DNA of 22,857 nucleotides from Alterirhizorhabdus sp964247265 (GTDB taxonomy: Bacteria > Pseudomonadota > Alphaproteobacteria > Sphingomonadales > Sphingomonadaceae). Below are positions 1-8,001 of the stretch, piece after piece. The stretch covers positions 1 through 22,857 of the forward strand of contig CAXTTS010000027.1 in assembly GCA_964247265.1 (NCBI GenBank). Direction: 5' to 3'. The position numbers were made by a program, and so were the translations under genes. The stretch's first letter is position 1; each line of letters opens with the position of its first letter. The notes below the pieces were generated by a model. The model had not been told where the DNA came from. It searched no databases and worked only from the letters and a program-made list of their open reading frames with translations.

Positions 1-3000
1 GCGCGGCTGCGTGCCGTCGACGCCGTCAGCACCCTGCGTGCCGTTAGATCCGCTGCTGCCGTTGCCGCCATTACCGGCGATCAGCCCGCCGCCCAGGTTC
101 AGCGCGGCCAGGTTGATCGTGGCGCCGCCCCGCGCGGTGAGGCTGATCGTCGCGCCGGTCACATCGCCGCCCGCGCCGCCGGCGGCGCCGTAGCCGGCCT
201 CCACCGCATTGCCGCCATTGCCCGCCGTCGCGAGCGCGTTGATGGTGAGGGCGCCAACCGTGCCCGCGCCGGTATCGAGCGTGAAACGGCCGGCCGTGGC
301 CGAGCCGCCGGCCGCGCCTGCGGTGCCGAAATGGCCATCCACGCCGTCCGTACCCGCCGCGCCGATGTCGACGAGCATATCGTCGCCGCCGAGGCTGCCG
401 GTGCCTGCCGTGGTGGTGCTGACGGTGCCGCCGGCCGCCGACCCGCCGCCCTGACCACCGCGTGCGGCCGCGTTTATAGTGATCGAGGCCAAGGCGGGTT
501 CGGCCGCCCCATCGGTCGCCACGATGGCGCCACCGTCGGCCAGCAGCGTCGCGCTGCCACCCACCGCATTGCCGCCCAGCACGCTCGGTGCGCCGTAGCC
601 GCCGGAAGCCGACACGTCGAAGCCCAGATTGCCCAGGCTGATGCGCGATCCGGCCGCGCTCGTCATCGATGCCGTGCCGCCTACCGCATCGCCGCCGGCG
701 CCGCCGAGCGGAGTGGCCGAATTGCCCGTATAATTTCCACCGCCGCCACGGCCGCCTTGCGCCAAAGCGCTCACGTTGCCGGTGATCGTTCCGATGGTCT
801 CGGCGATCACGCCGATCGTGCCGCCGCCCGAGGCGAGGATGGCGGAGGCGCCGCCCTGCGCCGCGCCGCCGGCGGCGCCGCTCTCTTCGTCGAAGCCGTT
901 GCCGCCATCGCCGCCGGTCGCGTCCGCCGCCACGAGAAGGTTGCCGCTGAGCATGATGGCACCGCTCGCGCCGCCCACCGTCACGGTGGCTCCGCCACCC
1001 GTCGCGGCTCCGCCCGTGCCGCTCTGCGACACTTGACCGTTGCCGCCAAGCCCGCCCGCCGCGCTGGCGGAAACGGTGAGATCGGCGTTGCTGAACGTAC
1101 CGTTGTTGACCGTGACCGCGGCCGTGCCGCCGCTCGCCGCCCCGCCGGGGCCGGCCGCGATGCTCGAGCCGCTCGCCTGCTGCTGCCCGCCCGATCCATT
1201 GCCCTCGGCGATGAACGAGGCCGATCCGCTGTTGGTGACGGAGCCGCCGTAGATCGTCAGCGATGCCGCGCCGCCGACCCCCGCGCCACCACCGACGCCG
1301 CTGCCATAGCCCGACGACATGTCCACGCCATAGCCAGAGGCGGCGACCATGATCCCGCTGGTCGTGAGGGAACCACCCGGCACGGCCGAGGTGCCGACGG
1401 TGATGGCCGCTGTGCCGCCACTCCCTGCACTGGTCGCGCTGCCGGGGAGCGATGAACCGGCCGTGCCCTGCGCCAGCAGGCTCAGCAATCCGACCGAGGC
1501 CTCGCCCGCCTCGATATCGACGAAGGCGCCGCCGACGAGCGGCCCGCCGAGGCCGCCGGTTCCGGCACCACCGCCCGCGACCGCCAGCGCGCCGTAGCCG
1601 CCTTCGCTGTTGTCACTTGGGGAGCCGCCGGTGCCCTGCACGTTAAGCGTCGTAGCGCCAGCCACCGTGAGGGAGGGGGCAGGGGAGCCCTCGCTGCTCT
1701 GCACCAGCAACCGCGCGAGGCCGCCGATACCGGCTCCACCATTCTGGCTGCCCCCCGGCGACGTGCCGATGAATGCCTGACCGCCATAGCCCGATGCGTT
1801 CATCAGCAGCGACGGCATCGTCGCGGTGGCGCCGACGATGTTGACGCTGCTCGACCCGCCGGTTCCGGTTCCACCGTCGGCGGTATAGCCGTCGCCGCCG
1901 ATCCCGTCCGATCGCAGCGTGACCGCGCCGCCGAAGGCGACGTTCGCGCCGCTGTCGACGGTCAGGTTGGTCACGCCGCCGGTGCCGGCGCCGCCAATGG
2001 CGAACAGGCTGGCGTCGCCGCCGCCGATCGCGCCCGTGCCGGTGGCGTTCAGGTCGATCGCGTTGGTCAGCGTGAACGGAGTGGTCGCGGTGCCGACGTT
2101 GCTGAGCGTCAGCGTCGCCTCGCCCCCGGTCGCGGCGCCGGACGATGCGATCACGCCACCGTCGGACTGGAAGCCGCTGAACGTGGTCCCGCTGGTCGCC
2201 GCCGCATTGATCGTCAAAGCGATCGCTGCCGGCACGGTCGCGCCATTGCTGATCGTCAGGCTGGACAGGCCACCAAGCGCATCGCCGCCCGTCAGATTGG
2301 CCGCGCCGCCCGTGGCGCTGCTGTCCAGCATCAGGCTGTTGGTGACGAGCGCGCTCGATCCGGTCACGGTAGCGGCCGCGCCGCCTGGCGCGGTGCCGTG
2401 CCCGCCGCCCAGGCCGGTGCCGCCGATCCCGACCGACGCACCGATATTGGGCGCGCCACCGCCGCGTCCGGTCGCGCCGATCGCCACGCTGTTGCCCGTG
2501 GATTCCAGCCGCGCGCCGGAGGAAAGCGACAGAGCCGCCCCGCCGCCCTGGCCGCTGCCGCCCGAAACTGCGGCAGAGGCGGCGATCACGCCCGTTCCAC
2601 CGCTGCCGCCCGCGCCGTTGGCGCTGACCGCGACGGCAGGCGTCGTCAAATCCGCACCGGAGGAAAGCGAGACCAAGGCTCCGCCCACCGGGAAGTCGGA
2701 ATATAGAATATGGCTCTCGTCGCCACCGAAGCCCAGGCCGCCATTGCCGCCCGCGCCCGAGCCGGACGCGCCGCCCGCGCCGCCCGTTCCGTTCGCGTTC
2801 ACGGTCACGCCGCCGGTGATCGTGTGGGTGCCGGCGGAAAGGTTCAGCTGCGCGCTGCCGCCGATGCCGGTGCCGCCCGCGCCGCCCGTGAACGGGCCGT
2901 ATCCGCTGGAAGCGGTGGATGCGCCGCCGCTTCCGCCCACGCCCACGGTGTTGATGTTCAGCTGGCCGATCGAAACGCTGCCAAGGGTCTGCGTGGCGGT

Positions 3001-5064
3001 ATCCAGATCGACCGACAGGCTGGCCGCACCGCCATTGCCCGCGCCGCCGTTACCGCCGGCCTGCGCGAAGGCGGAAACGCCGGCGACGCCGGTCCCCGTG
3101 GCGCTCAGTGTGAGGTTGGAGGGCGCGCCCGACGTGCCGCCGCCAAGGGTGAGCGAGGCGCCGGTGAGGTTGAGCGCGGCCCGCCCGCCGCTCGATACAT
3201 CGCCACCGCTGGCATTGGCCGAGAGCGTCAGGCCGCCATTGTTGCTGACGAAGCTGCCGCCCCCCGTCTCTTCGGTCGTACCGAGATTGACGGTGATGAA
3301 GCCAGCCAGTGCCGTGCTTCCGCCGAACTGGGGGGCGGGCCTGCCCGCGACGCTGTTCGCCGAGATGGTGGTGGCGCCACCGACCCGTATCGTCGGCGTG
3401 GCGGCATCGAGCTTGCCGTTGGCGGTAAGCGTAACGAACGAGCCGAAGGCGTTAAGCGGCGCGAGCGACCCCGTGCCCGCCACCGCATCGGCGTTGATCG
3501 TGAGCGTGCCGGTGCCGCTGCCGGCGGCGCCGACATCCAGCGAGCTGTCCGTCATGGTGATGGCGATGTCGCCCGGAAACCCCCCCGCGTCCGTCCGCAC
3601 CGACTTGCTCGTGATGTCGAGATTGCCGCCGACCGCGAGCAGGGATCGGGTAAGCGACGCCTTGATGTTGGCGCCGGTTTCGGTGCCGATCTGTCCTGTC
3701 AGCGACATGTTGCCCGCGATGCGCAGCGTGGCATCGGTGGCGTTCAGCAGCAGGCGGTCGATCGGAGTCCCGCCCGCTTGCAGGGCCGGTACATTGACCA
3801 GCACCGCGAGATTGCCGCCCACGGTCGATCTGCCGATGCGATTGACCGCCAGGCTGTTGTTGACGGTGATGTTGGCGCCGGTGCCGCCGAACAGGTTGAC
3901 GTCGCCGGTCACGATCGTGCCGGTCGTCGGCCGAAGCGTCACGTTCGATTTCGCGGCCGCGTTGATCGTGGTGAAGTTGCTGCCGGTGATCGTGATGTCG
4001 GCCGCGCCGGCGCCGGGCGTGGCGTTCACCGTCAGCGGTTGCAGGTCGGTGCCCACGCCGCCGGTCGACAGGATGACGGCGCCATCCTGCACGCTCGCCT
4101 GGTTGGCATAGGTCACCGATCCGCCGACCAGCAGAGTGATCGCGGTGTTCTTCGGCACCGCCACCATGAAGGCGCGGCTCTGTACGCCGTCGCTACCGGT
4201 CAGCGCGGTGACGCCCCCTTGGGTCAGCGCATCGGCCACGCTGGTGCCGGCGGTGACCCCGATCGAGAACAGGCCGGAATTGACGTTGATGTCGGTCGTC
4301 AGCGATCCCGTCTCGGCGGCGACATAGGCGGTCTGCGACGCCGTGACGTTGCCGTTCTGGATGACGTGCGGCGCCACCAGCGCGACGTAATTTGCGCCAC
4401 GGCCGCTGGCGAACAGGCCGCGCGTCACATTCGCGCCGGCCTGCACGTCGATCGTCGCGGCGCTGCCGACCGTCCCGGCAAACTGGATGTTGTTGCGGTT
4501 CAGCGGGTTCACCACGCCATAGCCGCTTTCGAAAGCGATGGCATTGGTGGAAAGCAGCAGGCTGCCGACGTCGAAGCGCGCGGTCGGGCTGACGATGATC
4601 CCGCCCGGGCTGTAGAACCAGATCGCGCCGCCGCGCGTCGCGCCGTCGAACAGCACGCCGTTGGTGGTGCCGTTGAAGGTTATGCTGCGGTCGACGGCGT
4701 TGCCCCGGATATCGCTCGGCAGGATGCGGTTGAGCACGACATAATCCGTCGCCCCACGCGGGCCGACGAAAGTGGTAACGCCGCCCGCATCCTGAAAGTT
4801 GATCGATCCGCCGGTAGCTGCGCGGTCGGTTGGCGTCCACGTCAGGACCGAGTTGGTGTTGGTCAGGTTGATCTGCGCCTGGTTCGCGGCGGTATTTCCC
4901 GAATAGTTCACTGATCCGCTGATCGTGCCGTTATAGCCGTCCGCCGCTCGCACCGGGGCGACATGGCCCAGCACCACGAGCGCGGATGCCACCGCGCAGC
5001 TGGAAAGCAGCGTGCGCCGTGCCCGGATGGGCAGCGGAAGGGGTGCGGGGCCGATGGCGGACAT
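1..5064 (-). CDS. TpsA-type filamentous haemagglutinin-like exoprotein (3' end outside window)
   Basis: The frame stays open from the ATG at 5064 to base 1, giving 1688 residues with no stop, so the C-terminus lies outside the window. A GAGGT Shine-Dalgarno site lies just upstream and an in-frame stop (5070-5068) precedes the ATG. The N-terminus has a basic stretch (RARR) and a hydrophobic segment ending near APVRA-AD, a Sec signal peptide. Residues about 60-200 read as the haemagglutination-activity/TPS secretion domain (GGAIWFYSPGGI, DVGSLLLST). Residues 200-650 are Asn/Thr/Val-rich strand repeats of beta-helix type; from about residue 660 the chain becomes Gly/Ala/Ser-rich with recurring GGxGxGG blocks. 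Known role of the family: a large surface or secreted adhesin exported through its TpsB partner. The tpsB gene ends 66 bases upstream on the same strand, so co-transcription is likely. Ligand and function are unknown. Confidence 0.9.
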   Translation of the reverse strand, partial: MSAIGPAPLPLPIRARRTLLSSCAVASALVVLGHVAPVRAADGYNGTISGSVNYSGNTAANQAQINLTNTNSVLTWTPTDRAATGGSINFQDAGGVTTFVGPRGATDYVVLNRILPSDIRGNAVDRSITFNGTTNGVLFDGATRGGAIWFYSPGGIIVSPTARFDVGSLLLSTNAIAFESGYGVVNPLNRNNIQFAGTVGSAATIDVQAGANVTRGLFASGRGANYVALVAPHVIQNGNVTASQTAYVAAETGSLTTDINVNSGLFSIGVTAGTSVADALTQGGVTALTGSDGVQSRAFMVAVPKNTAITLLVGGSVTYANQASVQDGAVILSTGGVGTDLQPLTVNATPGAGAADITITGSNFTTINAAAKSNVTLRPTTGTIVTGDVNLFGGTGANITVNNSLAVNRIGRSTVGGNLAVLVNVPALQAGGTPIDRLLLNATDATLRIAGNMSLTGQIGTETGANIKASLTRSLLAVGGNLDITSKSVRTDAGGFPGDIAITMTDSSLDVGAAGSGTGTLTINADAVAGTGSLAPLNAFGSFVTLTANGKLDAATPTIRVGGATTISANSVAGRPAPQFGGSTALAGFITVNLGTTEETGGGSFVSNNGGLTLSANASGGDVSSGGRAALNLTGASLTLGGGTSGAPSNLTLSATGTGVAGVSAFAQAGGNGGAGNGGAASLSVDLDTATQTLGSVSIGQLNINTVGVGGSGGASTASSGYGPFTGGAGGTGIGGSAQLNLSAGTHTITGGVTVNANGTGGAGGASGSGAGGNGGLGFGGDESHILYSDFPVGGALVSLSSGADLTTPAVAVSANGAGGSGGTGVIAASAAVSGGSGQGGGAALSLSSGARLESTGNSVAIGATGRGGGAPNIGASVGIGGTGLGGGHGTAPGGAAATVTGSSALVTNSLMLDSSATGGAANLTGGDALGGLSSLTISNGATVPAAIALTINAAATSGTTFSGFQSDGGVIASSGAATGGEATLTLSNVGTATTPFTLTNAIDLNATGTGAIGGGDASLFAIGGAGTGGVTNLTVDSGANVAFGGAVTLRSDGIGGDGYTADGGTGTGGSSSVNIVGATATMPSLLMNASGYGGQAFIGTSPGGSQNGGAGIGGLARLLVQSSEGSPAPSLTVAGATTLNVQGTGGSPSDNSEGGYGALAVAGGGAGTGGLGGPLVGGAFVDIEAGEASVGLLSLLAQGTAGSSLPGSATSAGSGGTAAITVGTSAVPGGSLTTSGIMVAASGYGVDMSSGYGSGVGGGAGVGGAASLTIYGGSVTNSGSASFIAEGNGSGGQQQASGSSIAAGPGGAASGGTAAVTVNNGTFSNADLTVSASAAGGLGGNGQVSQSGTGGAATGGGATVTVGGASGAIMLSGNLLVAADATGGDGGNGFDEESGAAGGAAQGGASAILASGGGTIGVIAETIGTITGNVSALAQGGRGGGGNYTGNSATPLGGAGGDAVGGTASMTSAAGSRISLGNLGFDVSASGGYGAPSVLGGNAVGGSATLLADGGAIVATDGAAEPALASITINAAARGGQGGGSAAGGTVSTTTAGTGSLGGDDMLVDIGAAGTDGVDGHFGTAGAAGGSATAGRFTLDTGAGTVGALTINALATAGNGGNAVEAGYGAAGGAGGDVTGATISLTARGGATINLAALNLGGGLIAGNGGNGSSGSNGTQGADGVDGTQPR

Positions 5065-5130
5065 ACTCTACCTCACAAGCCAGAACGAACGGCTGATCTG
5101 TTACCTACCTCCGCAGTCGCGCCACCGGCG

Positions 5131-6960
5131 CTACCACGGCAACAATCGGGTCGTCAGCGACACCAGCAGGCGCGCGTCCGGCTTGCGCAGGATCAGCGCA
5201 CCGTTGGTCGCCCTGCCATCGGCGACGCGTTGCAGCGCCTTCGCGAAGGTCACGTCGATCCGCCCGTGATCGCCATAAGCGGCACGCAGCCCGCCGCCGA
5301 CCGAGGCGAGCTCCTGCGGGTTTGGCTGGAGGCGGAAATTCTGCACGGTCGGGCGATCGCGGTTCCACACCCAGGCCTTGTCGAAGAAGGCGTAGGGCTG
5401 GAAGGCGAAGCCGTCGCGCGATTGCGGGGTGATCCGGCCGAGACGCACCTCCGCCTGGAAGCCCACGCCGCTGTCCCCGATGATCGCGCCCGGATCATAG
5501 CCCCGACCGATCGTGTAGTTGCCGCCGGAGAATTCCTCGTAGCTGAGCAGCGCGCGGCCCGAATATTGCACGCGCGGCGACAACGAGAAGGTGAGCGTCG
5601 GCGTGGGCCGATACTCCGCCACGCCGGTCAGGCGGACCAGCCCAGCGGTTGGCTTGCCTTCCACCCGGCTGGGGGTCACCTGCTGCGCGGCGCAAAGCGT
5701 GGCGCCGCACGCATCGGTCGCGTCGAGTATGTCGAACCCCTTGCGCGCCTCGAATGATCCGGCGAGCCGCCAGCGCGGTTCGCTGGCGGAATAGCCGGTC
5801 ACGCCGTTGATGCTGGCGCGATCCAACGAGTCGAAGTCGGCGCGGGCATAGGCGACCCGGATATGATCCTGGTTGAACCGGATGCCGTTGAACCCGACAT
5901 TCTGGTTCACGAAGTCAAACCCCAGCGCGCCGCGCACGTTCGCCGCCTGCGTCCGCACGAACGGATAGCTCGCCTCAAGCGAGGCGACCAGCGTCCGCGA
6001 GCGCACCTTGCCTGGCTGCGAGCCCAGATCCGGCGTCGTCCACGCATAGGTGAAGCGCCCCGATACGGTCAGCCCCTCCTTGCCGACGCGGCGATCATAG
6101 CCCAGTTGCAGCACCTGCTGCTCGTCGAAATCGGCCGTGGAGAAGATGCCAGCGCTGAAGCGGTCGCCCGATCCCAGCAGGTCATAGGCCTCGGCCTGCA
6201 ACAGCCCGCCGATCCGCCCGACATCGCGGGACCCGTAATTCTGGAGATTGGCGTTGATCGCGATGCGCTGGCGCACGACGCTCACCTCACCGATCACCTC
6301 GCCCGGCGCGGTGCCGGCGGGCCGCAGCGTCAGCCGCACGTCATAGCCCGGCAGGTCGCGCGCCAGCAGCAGGTAACGCTCGGCCTCCTGCTCGTTGAAG
6401 ACCTCCTGCTCCTTGATGCGATCGAGATAGCCGGCGATCAGCCGCTCCGCCTTGCCGGCATCGCCGCGCACCTGCACCGCCACCAGCTTGGCCATCAGCA
6501 CGTCGAACCGGACGACGCCATTGTCGATCCGCTGCGCCGGCACCTGTACGGCCGCCAGATAGCCCTGGCGGCGCAGGATGGTGGCGGCGGCGTCGCGTAT
6601 CTCGCACACGACCGAGATCGGCTGCGGCTTGCCGAGGAAAGCCTCGTAGGCGGGACGCAGAGCGTCGGGCGACACGACCCGCAGATGGTCGAACTGCGCC
6701 GCCGTGATGGTGACGGTCACATCCTTGAAGCGGGGATCGGCCAGCGGGCAGGGCGCGCGTTCCACGCCGCCTTCCACCGTCAGCCGGGATGGCCCACGCG
6801 TATCCGGCCCGATCGGCGCGCGCTGGATCTCCTCGCGCGTGGCGGGCGGCGCGACCGGCGCCACGACCTGCGCCGCCGCCGGTGCGGCAACGACGAGCGA
6901 CATCGCCACCGCGAGGATGCTCGCACCCGGTTTACCGCTCAAGCTTGCCACCACTTCCAT
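5131..6960 (-). CDS. TpsB (ShlB/FhaC/HecB family) two-partner secretion outer-membrane transporter
   Basis: The 609-residue product begins with a signal peptide (hydrophobic core about residues 14-30, ending AAPAAAQ). A POTRA-type region follows at about residues 60-150 (VVCEIRDAAATILRRQGY, then QVPAQRIDNGVVRF), then a second POTRA-like segment and a C-terminal 16-strand barrel region. Barrel hallmarks are visible: GRGYDPGAIIGDSG corresponds to the conserved VRGY-type plug-loop motif of Omp85/TpsB proteins, FFDKAWVWN matches the later F-x-D motif, and the chain ends in an aromatic residue (LLPW), as outer-membrane barrels do. A DACGATLC pair may form a small loop disulfide. I chose ATG 6960, which leaves a clean signal peptide and has GGGGGCG upstream; an in-frame TTG at 6972 is possible. 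The family translocates a TpsA partner across the outer membrane, here the gene immediately downstream. Confidence 0.93.
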   Translation of the reverse strand: MEVVASLSGKPGASILAVAMSLVVAAPAAAQVVAPVAPPATREEIQRAPIGPDTRGPSRLTVEGGVERAPCPLADPRFKDVTVTITAAQFDHLRVVSPDALRPAYEAFLGKPQPISVVCEIRDAAATILRRQGYLAAVQVPAQRIDNGVVRFDVLMAKLVAVQVRGDAGKAERLIAGYLDRIKEQEVFNEQEAERYLLLARDLPGYDVRLTLRPAGTAPGEVIGEVSVVRQRIAINANLQNYGSRDVGRIGGLLQAEAYDLLGSGDRFSAGIFSTADFDEQQVLQLGYDRRVGKEGLTVSGRFTYAWTTPDLGSQPGKVRSRTLVASLEASYPFVRTQAANVRGALGFDFVNQNVGFNGIRFNQDHIRVAYARADFDSLDRASINGVTGYSASEPRWRLAGSFEARKGFDILDATDACGATLCAAQQVTPSRVEGKPTAGLVRLTGVAEYRPTPTLTFSLSPRVQYSGRALLSYEEFSGGNYTIGRGYDPGAIIGDSGVGFQAEVRLGRITPQSRDGFAFQPYAFFDKAWVWNRDRPTVQNFRLQPNPQELASVGGGLRAAYGDHGRIDVTFAKALQRVADGRATNGALILRKPDARLLVSLTTRLLPW

Positions 6961-7020
6961 CCGCGCCCCCAATAATCCCAGATCGGATCACGCAGCGGGA
7001 GCGTTCGCCTGGTCAGGCCG

Positions 7021-7042
7021 GTTTTCGCATGACGTCGAAAAC
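7021..7042. promoter_or_regulatory. Inverted repeat upstream of tpsB (candidate operator)
   Basis: GTTTTCG (7021-7027) and CGAAAAC (7036-7042) form perfect 7-base arms around an 8-base spacer that contains the GACGTC palindrome. The centre is about 70 bases upstream of the chosen tpsB ATG. An operator for a dimeric regulator or a 5'-UTR hairpin are both possible; no protein is known to bind it. Confidence 0.4.
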
Positions 7043-7141
7043 AGGGCCGCCCGAGTGACGCGTGCCGCAGCACGATCCGCCGCGCCGTGAAGATTACCAC
7101 GGCACGGAGACATTCCGGCGACCCTCGGAACGTCGGAAGAA

Positions 7142-7189
7142 GTGGCTTTTGCCTCCCTCTTCCAAGAGCCACACGGCTATCAGCGTGGC
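7142..7189 (-). promoter_or_regulatory. Mutually exclusive hairpins between the secreted-protein gene and tpsB (possible attenuator)
   Basis: On the minus strand the segment GTGGCT (7172-7167) can pair either with the preceding GGCCAC (7190-7185) or with the following AGCCAC (7147-7142). The second stem is followed by a pyrimidine-rich run (TTCTTCC). This resembles an attenuator or a simple weak terminator of the upstream cistron. Stems are short (5-6 bp) and the loops uneven, so support is modest. Confidence 0.25.
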
Positions 7190-7251
7190 CCTGTTCTTTC
7201 AAGTCGCAAACACCGGCCGCCGCGGCGAACCGTTGATCTTCCGCCGGGCGG

Positions 7252-8001
7252 TCAGCCCGCCGGCTTCGTCGCATCGGGTATGGCGACCGTCTCGATCAAC
7301 AGGTCCAGCTGCGCGTCGCAGCGATTCTGGATCAGCGCCGATGCCATGCGTTCCAGCCCCGTCGCGTTCGGCCCCAGCACCGCGAAGCGCAGCACCGTCG
7401 GTTCGGACGCACCGGGCCAGGAGAGGCGATATTCCGCCCCGCTCGTCACCGGCAGTGCGGCCGGCCAGGCCTGCGCCGATTCACCCGCCGCCCACTTCAC
7501 CGCCGCCGAGGCGCCGTTCGCGCCCGAGATCGTGACCGTCACGTCGCTGGCGCGATCCGGCCGCCACAGCGTCACACGCGCCGGGTCGGTGATGCACGCG
7601 GTGGTGCTGCGGCCGATGTCGACGAACCAGATGTTCGGGCTGCGACCGGCGCTGCTGCTCGCGGCGGTCATGCCGCGCACCGCTCCCGGCCGCGCGCGAC
7701 GGCCGGAGACATCGGCGAAGGTGGCGCGCAGGTCGGCCGGTTGCGCGCTCGATATCACCGGGCTGAACGTGCCCGGGCCCTTCAAGGTGCGCGTGCCGCG
7801 ACTGTCCAGGATCACCACCTGATCGTTGGCCTTCAGCATGATCCGGCTGCTGTCCGCCAGTGGCTTGCCGGGCGGATAGGCGCCCATCGAGGGGCCGCTG
7901 GAACGGACCACGATCGTCTCGGCCGACGCCGCCGTTGCCAGCCCGGCCGCAGCCAGCGCGAGGATCGCCGCCGATGGTTTGACGAAGCTATTCCAAGACA
8001 A
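7252..8001 (-). CDS. Small secreted protein of unknown function in the CHAT-cyclase-TPS cluster
   Basis: I place the start at TTG 8001 because a strong AGGAGG site (8012-8007) lies exactly 5 bases upstream and the resulting protein opens with a typical signal peptide (hydrophobic AAILALAAAGLATAASA, cleavage before ETIVV). The mature protein is about 225 residues. Its first part (KANDQVVILDSRGTRTLKGP) reads like a short beta-sandwich resembling FecR-type domains; the rest is beta-rich with a Cys pair (ACITD, NRCDAQ) that could form a disulfide. I do not recognise a family and assign no activity. The start codon lies inside the 3' end of the cyclase gene (14-base overlap), so translation is probably coupled to it. 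A frame extension to a TTG at 8088 exists but would bury the signal peptide and has no clear ribosome site. Confidence 0.8.
   Translation of the reverse strand: MSWNSFVKPSAAILALAAAGLATAASAETIVVRSSGPSMGAYPPGKPLADSSRIMLKANDQVVILDSRGTRTLKGPGTFSPVISSAQPADLRATFADVSGRRARPGAVRGMTAASSSAGRSPNIWFVDIGRSTTACITDPARVTLWRPDRASDVTVTISGANGASAAVKWAAGESAQAWPAALPVTSGAEYRLSWPGASEPTVLRFAVLGPNATGLERMASALIQNRCDAQLDLLIETVAIPDATKPAG

Larger units (their letters stand above)
6961..7251 (-). other. 291-base gap before tpsB: candidate control region
   Basis: No credible gene is seen here on either strand. The gap holds a perfect 7-base inverted repeat (7021-7042), overlapping alternative hairpins (7142-7189) and a small hairpin (CGTGC/GCACG, 7061-7074). 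It is the only large spacer inside the five-gene minus-strand block, so a separate promoter or an attenuation point for tpsBA could lie here. I did not find a convincing -35/-10 pair. Confidence 0.5.

Noticed and set aside
1..3080. Gly-rich repeats as collagen-like domain
   Set aside because: The GGxGxGG blocks do not keep an uninterrupted G-x-y triplet register and are separated by hydrophobic strands.
331..4914. Long plus-strand open frames (331-1455, 1919-4111, 2710-4914)
   Set aside because: They lie antisense to the TpsA gene, and their compositions (Arg/Ala/His- or Pro/Ala/Val-rich, no domains) are what antisense reading of GC-rich Gly/Ala/Thr codons produces. The minus frame has a signal peptide, TPS domain and ribosome site.
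5863..6975. Plus-strand open frame of 370 codons
   Set aside because: It is a shadow of the TpsB gene, His/Arg/Gln-rich with no domain signature.
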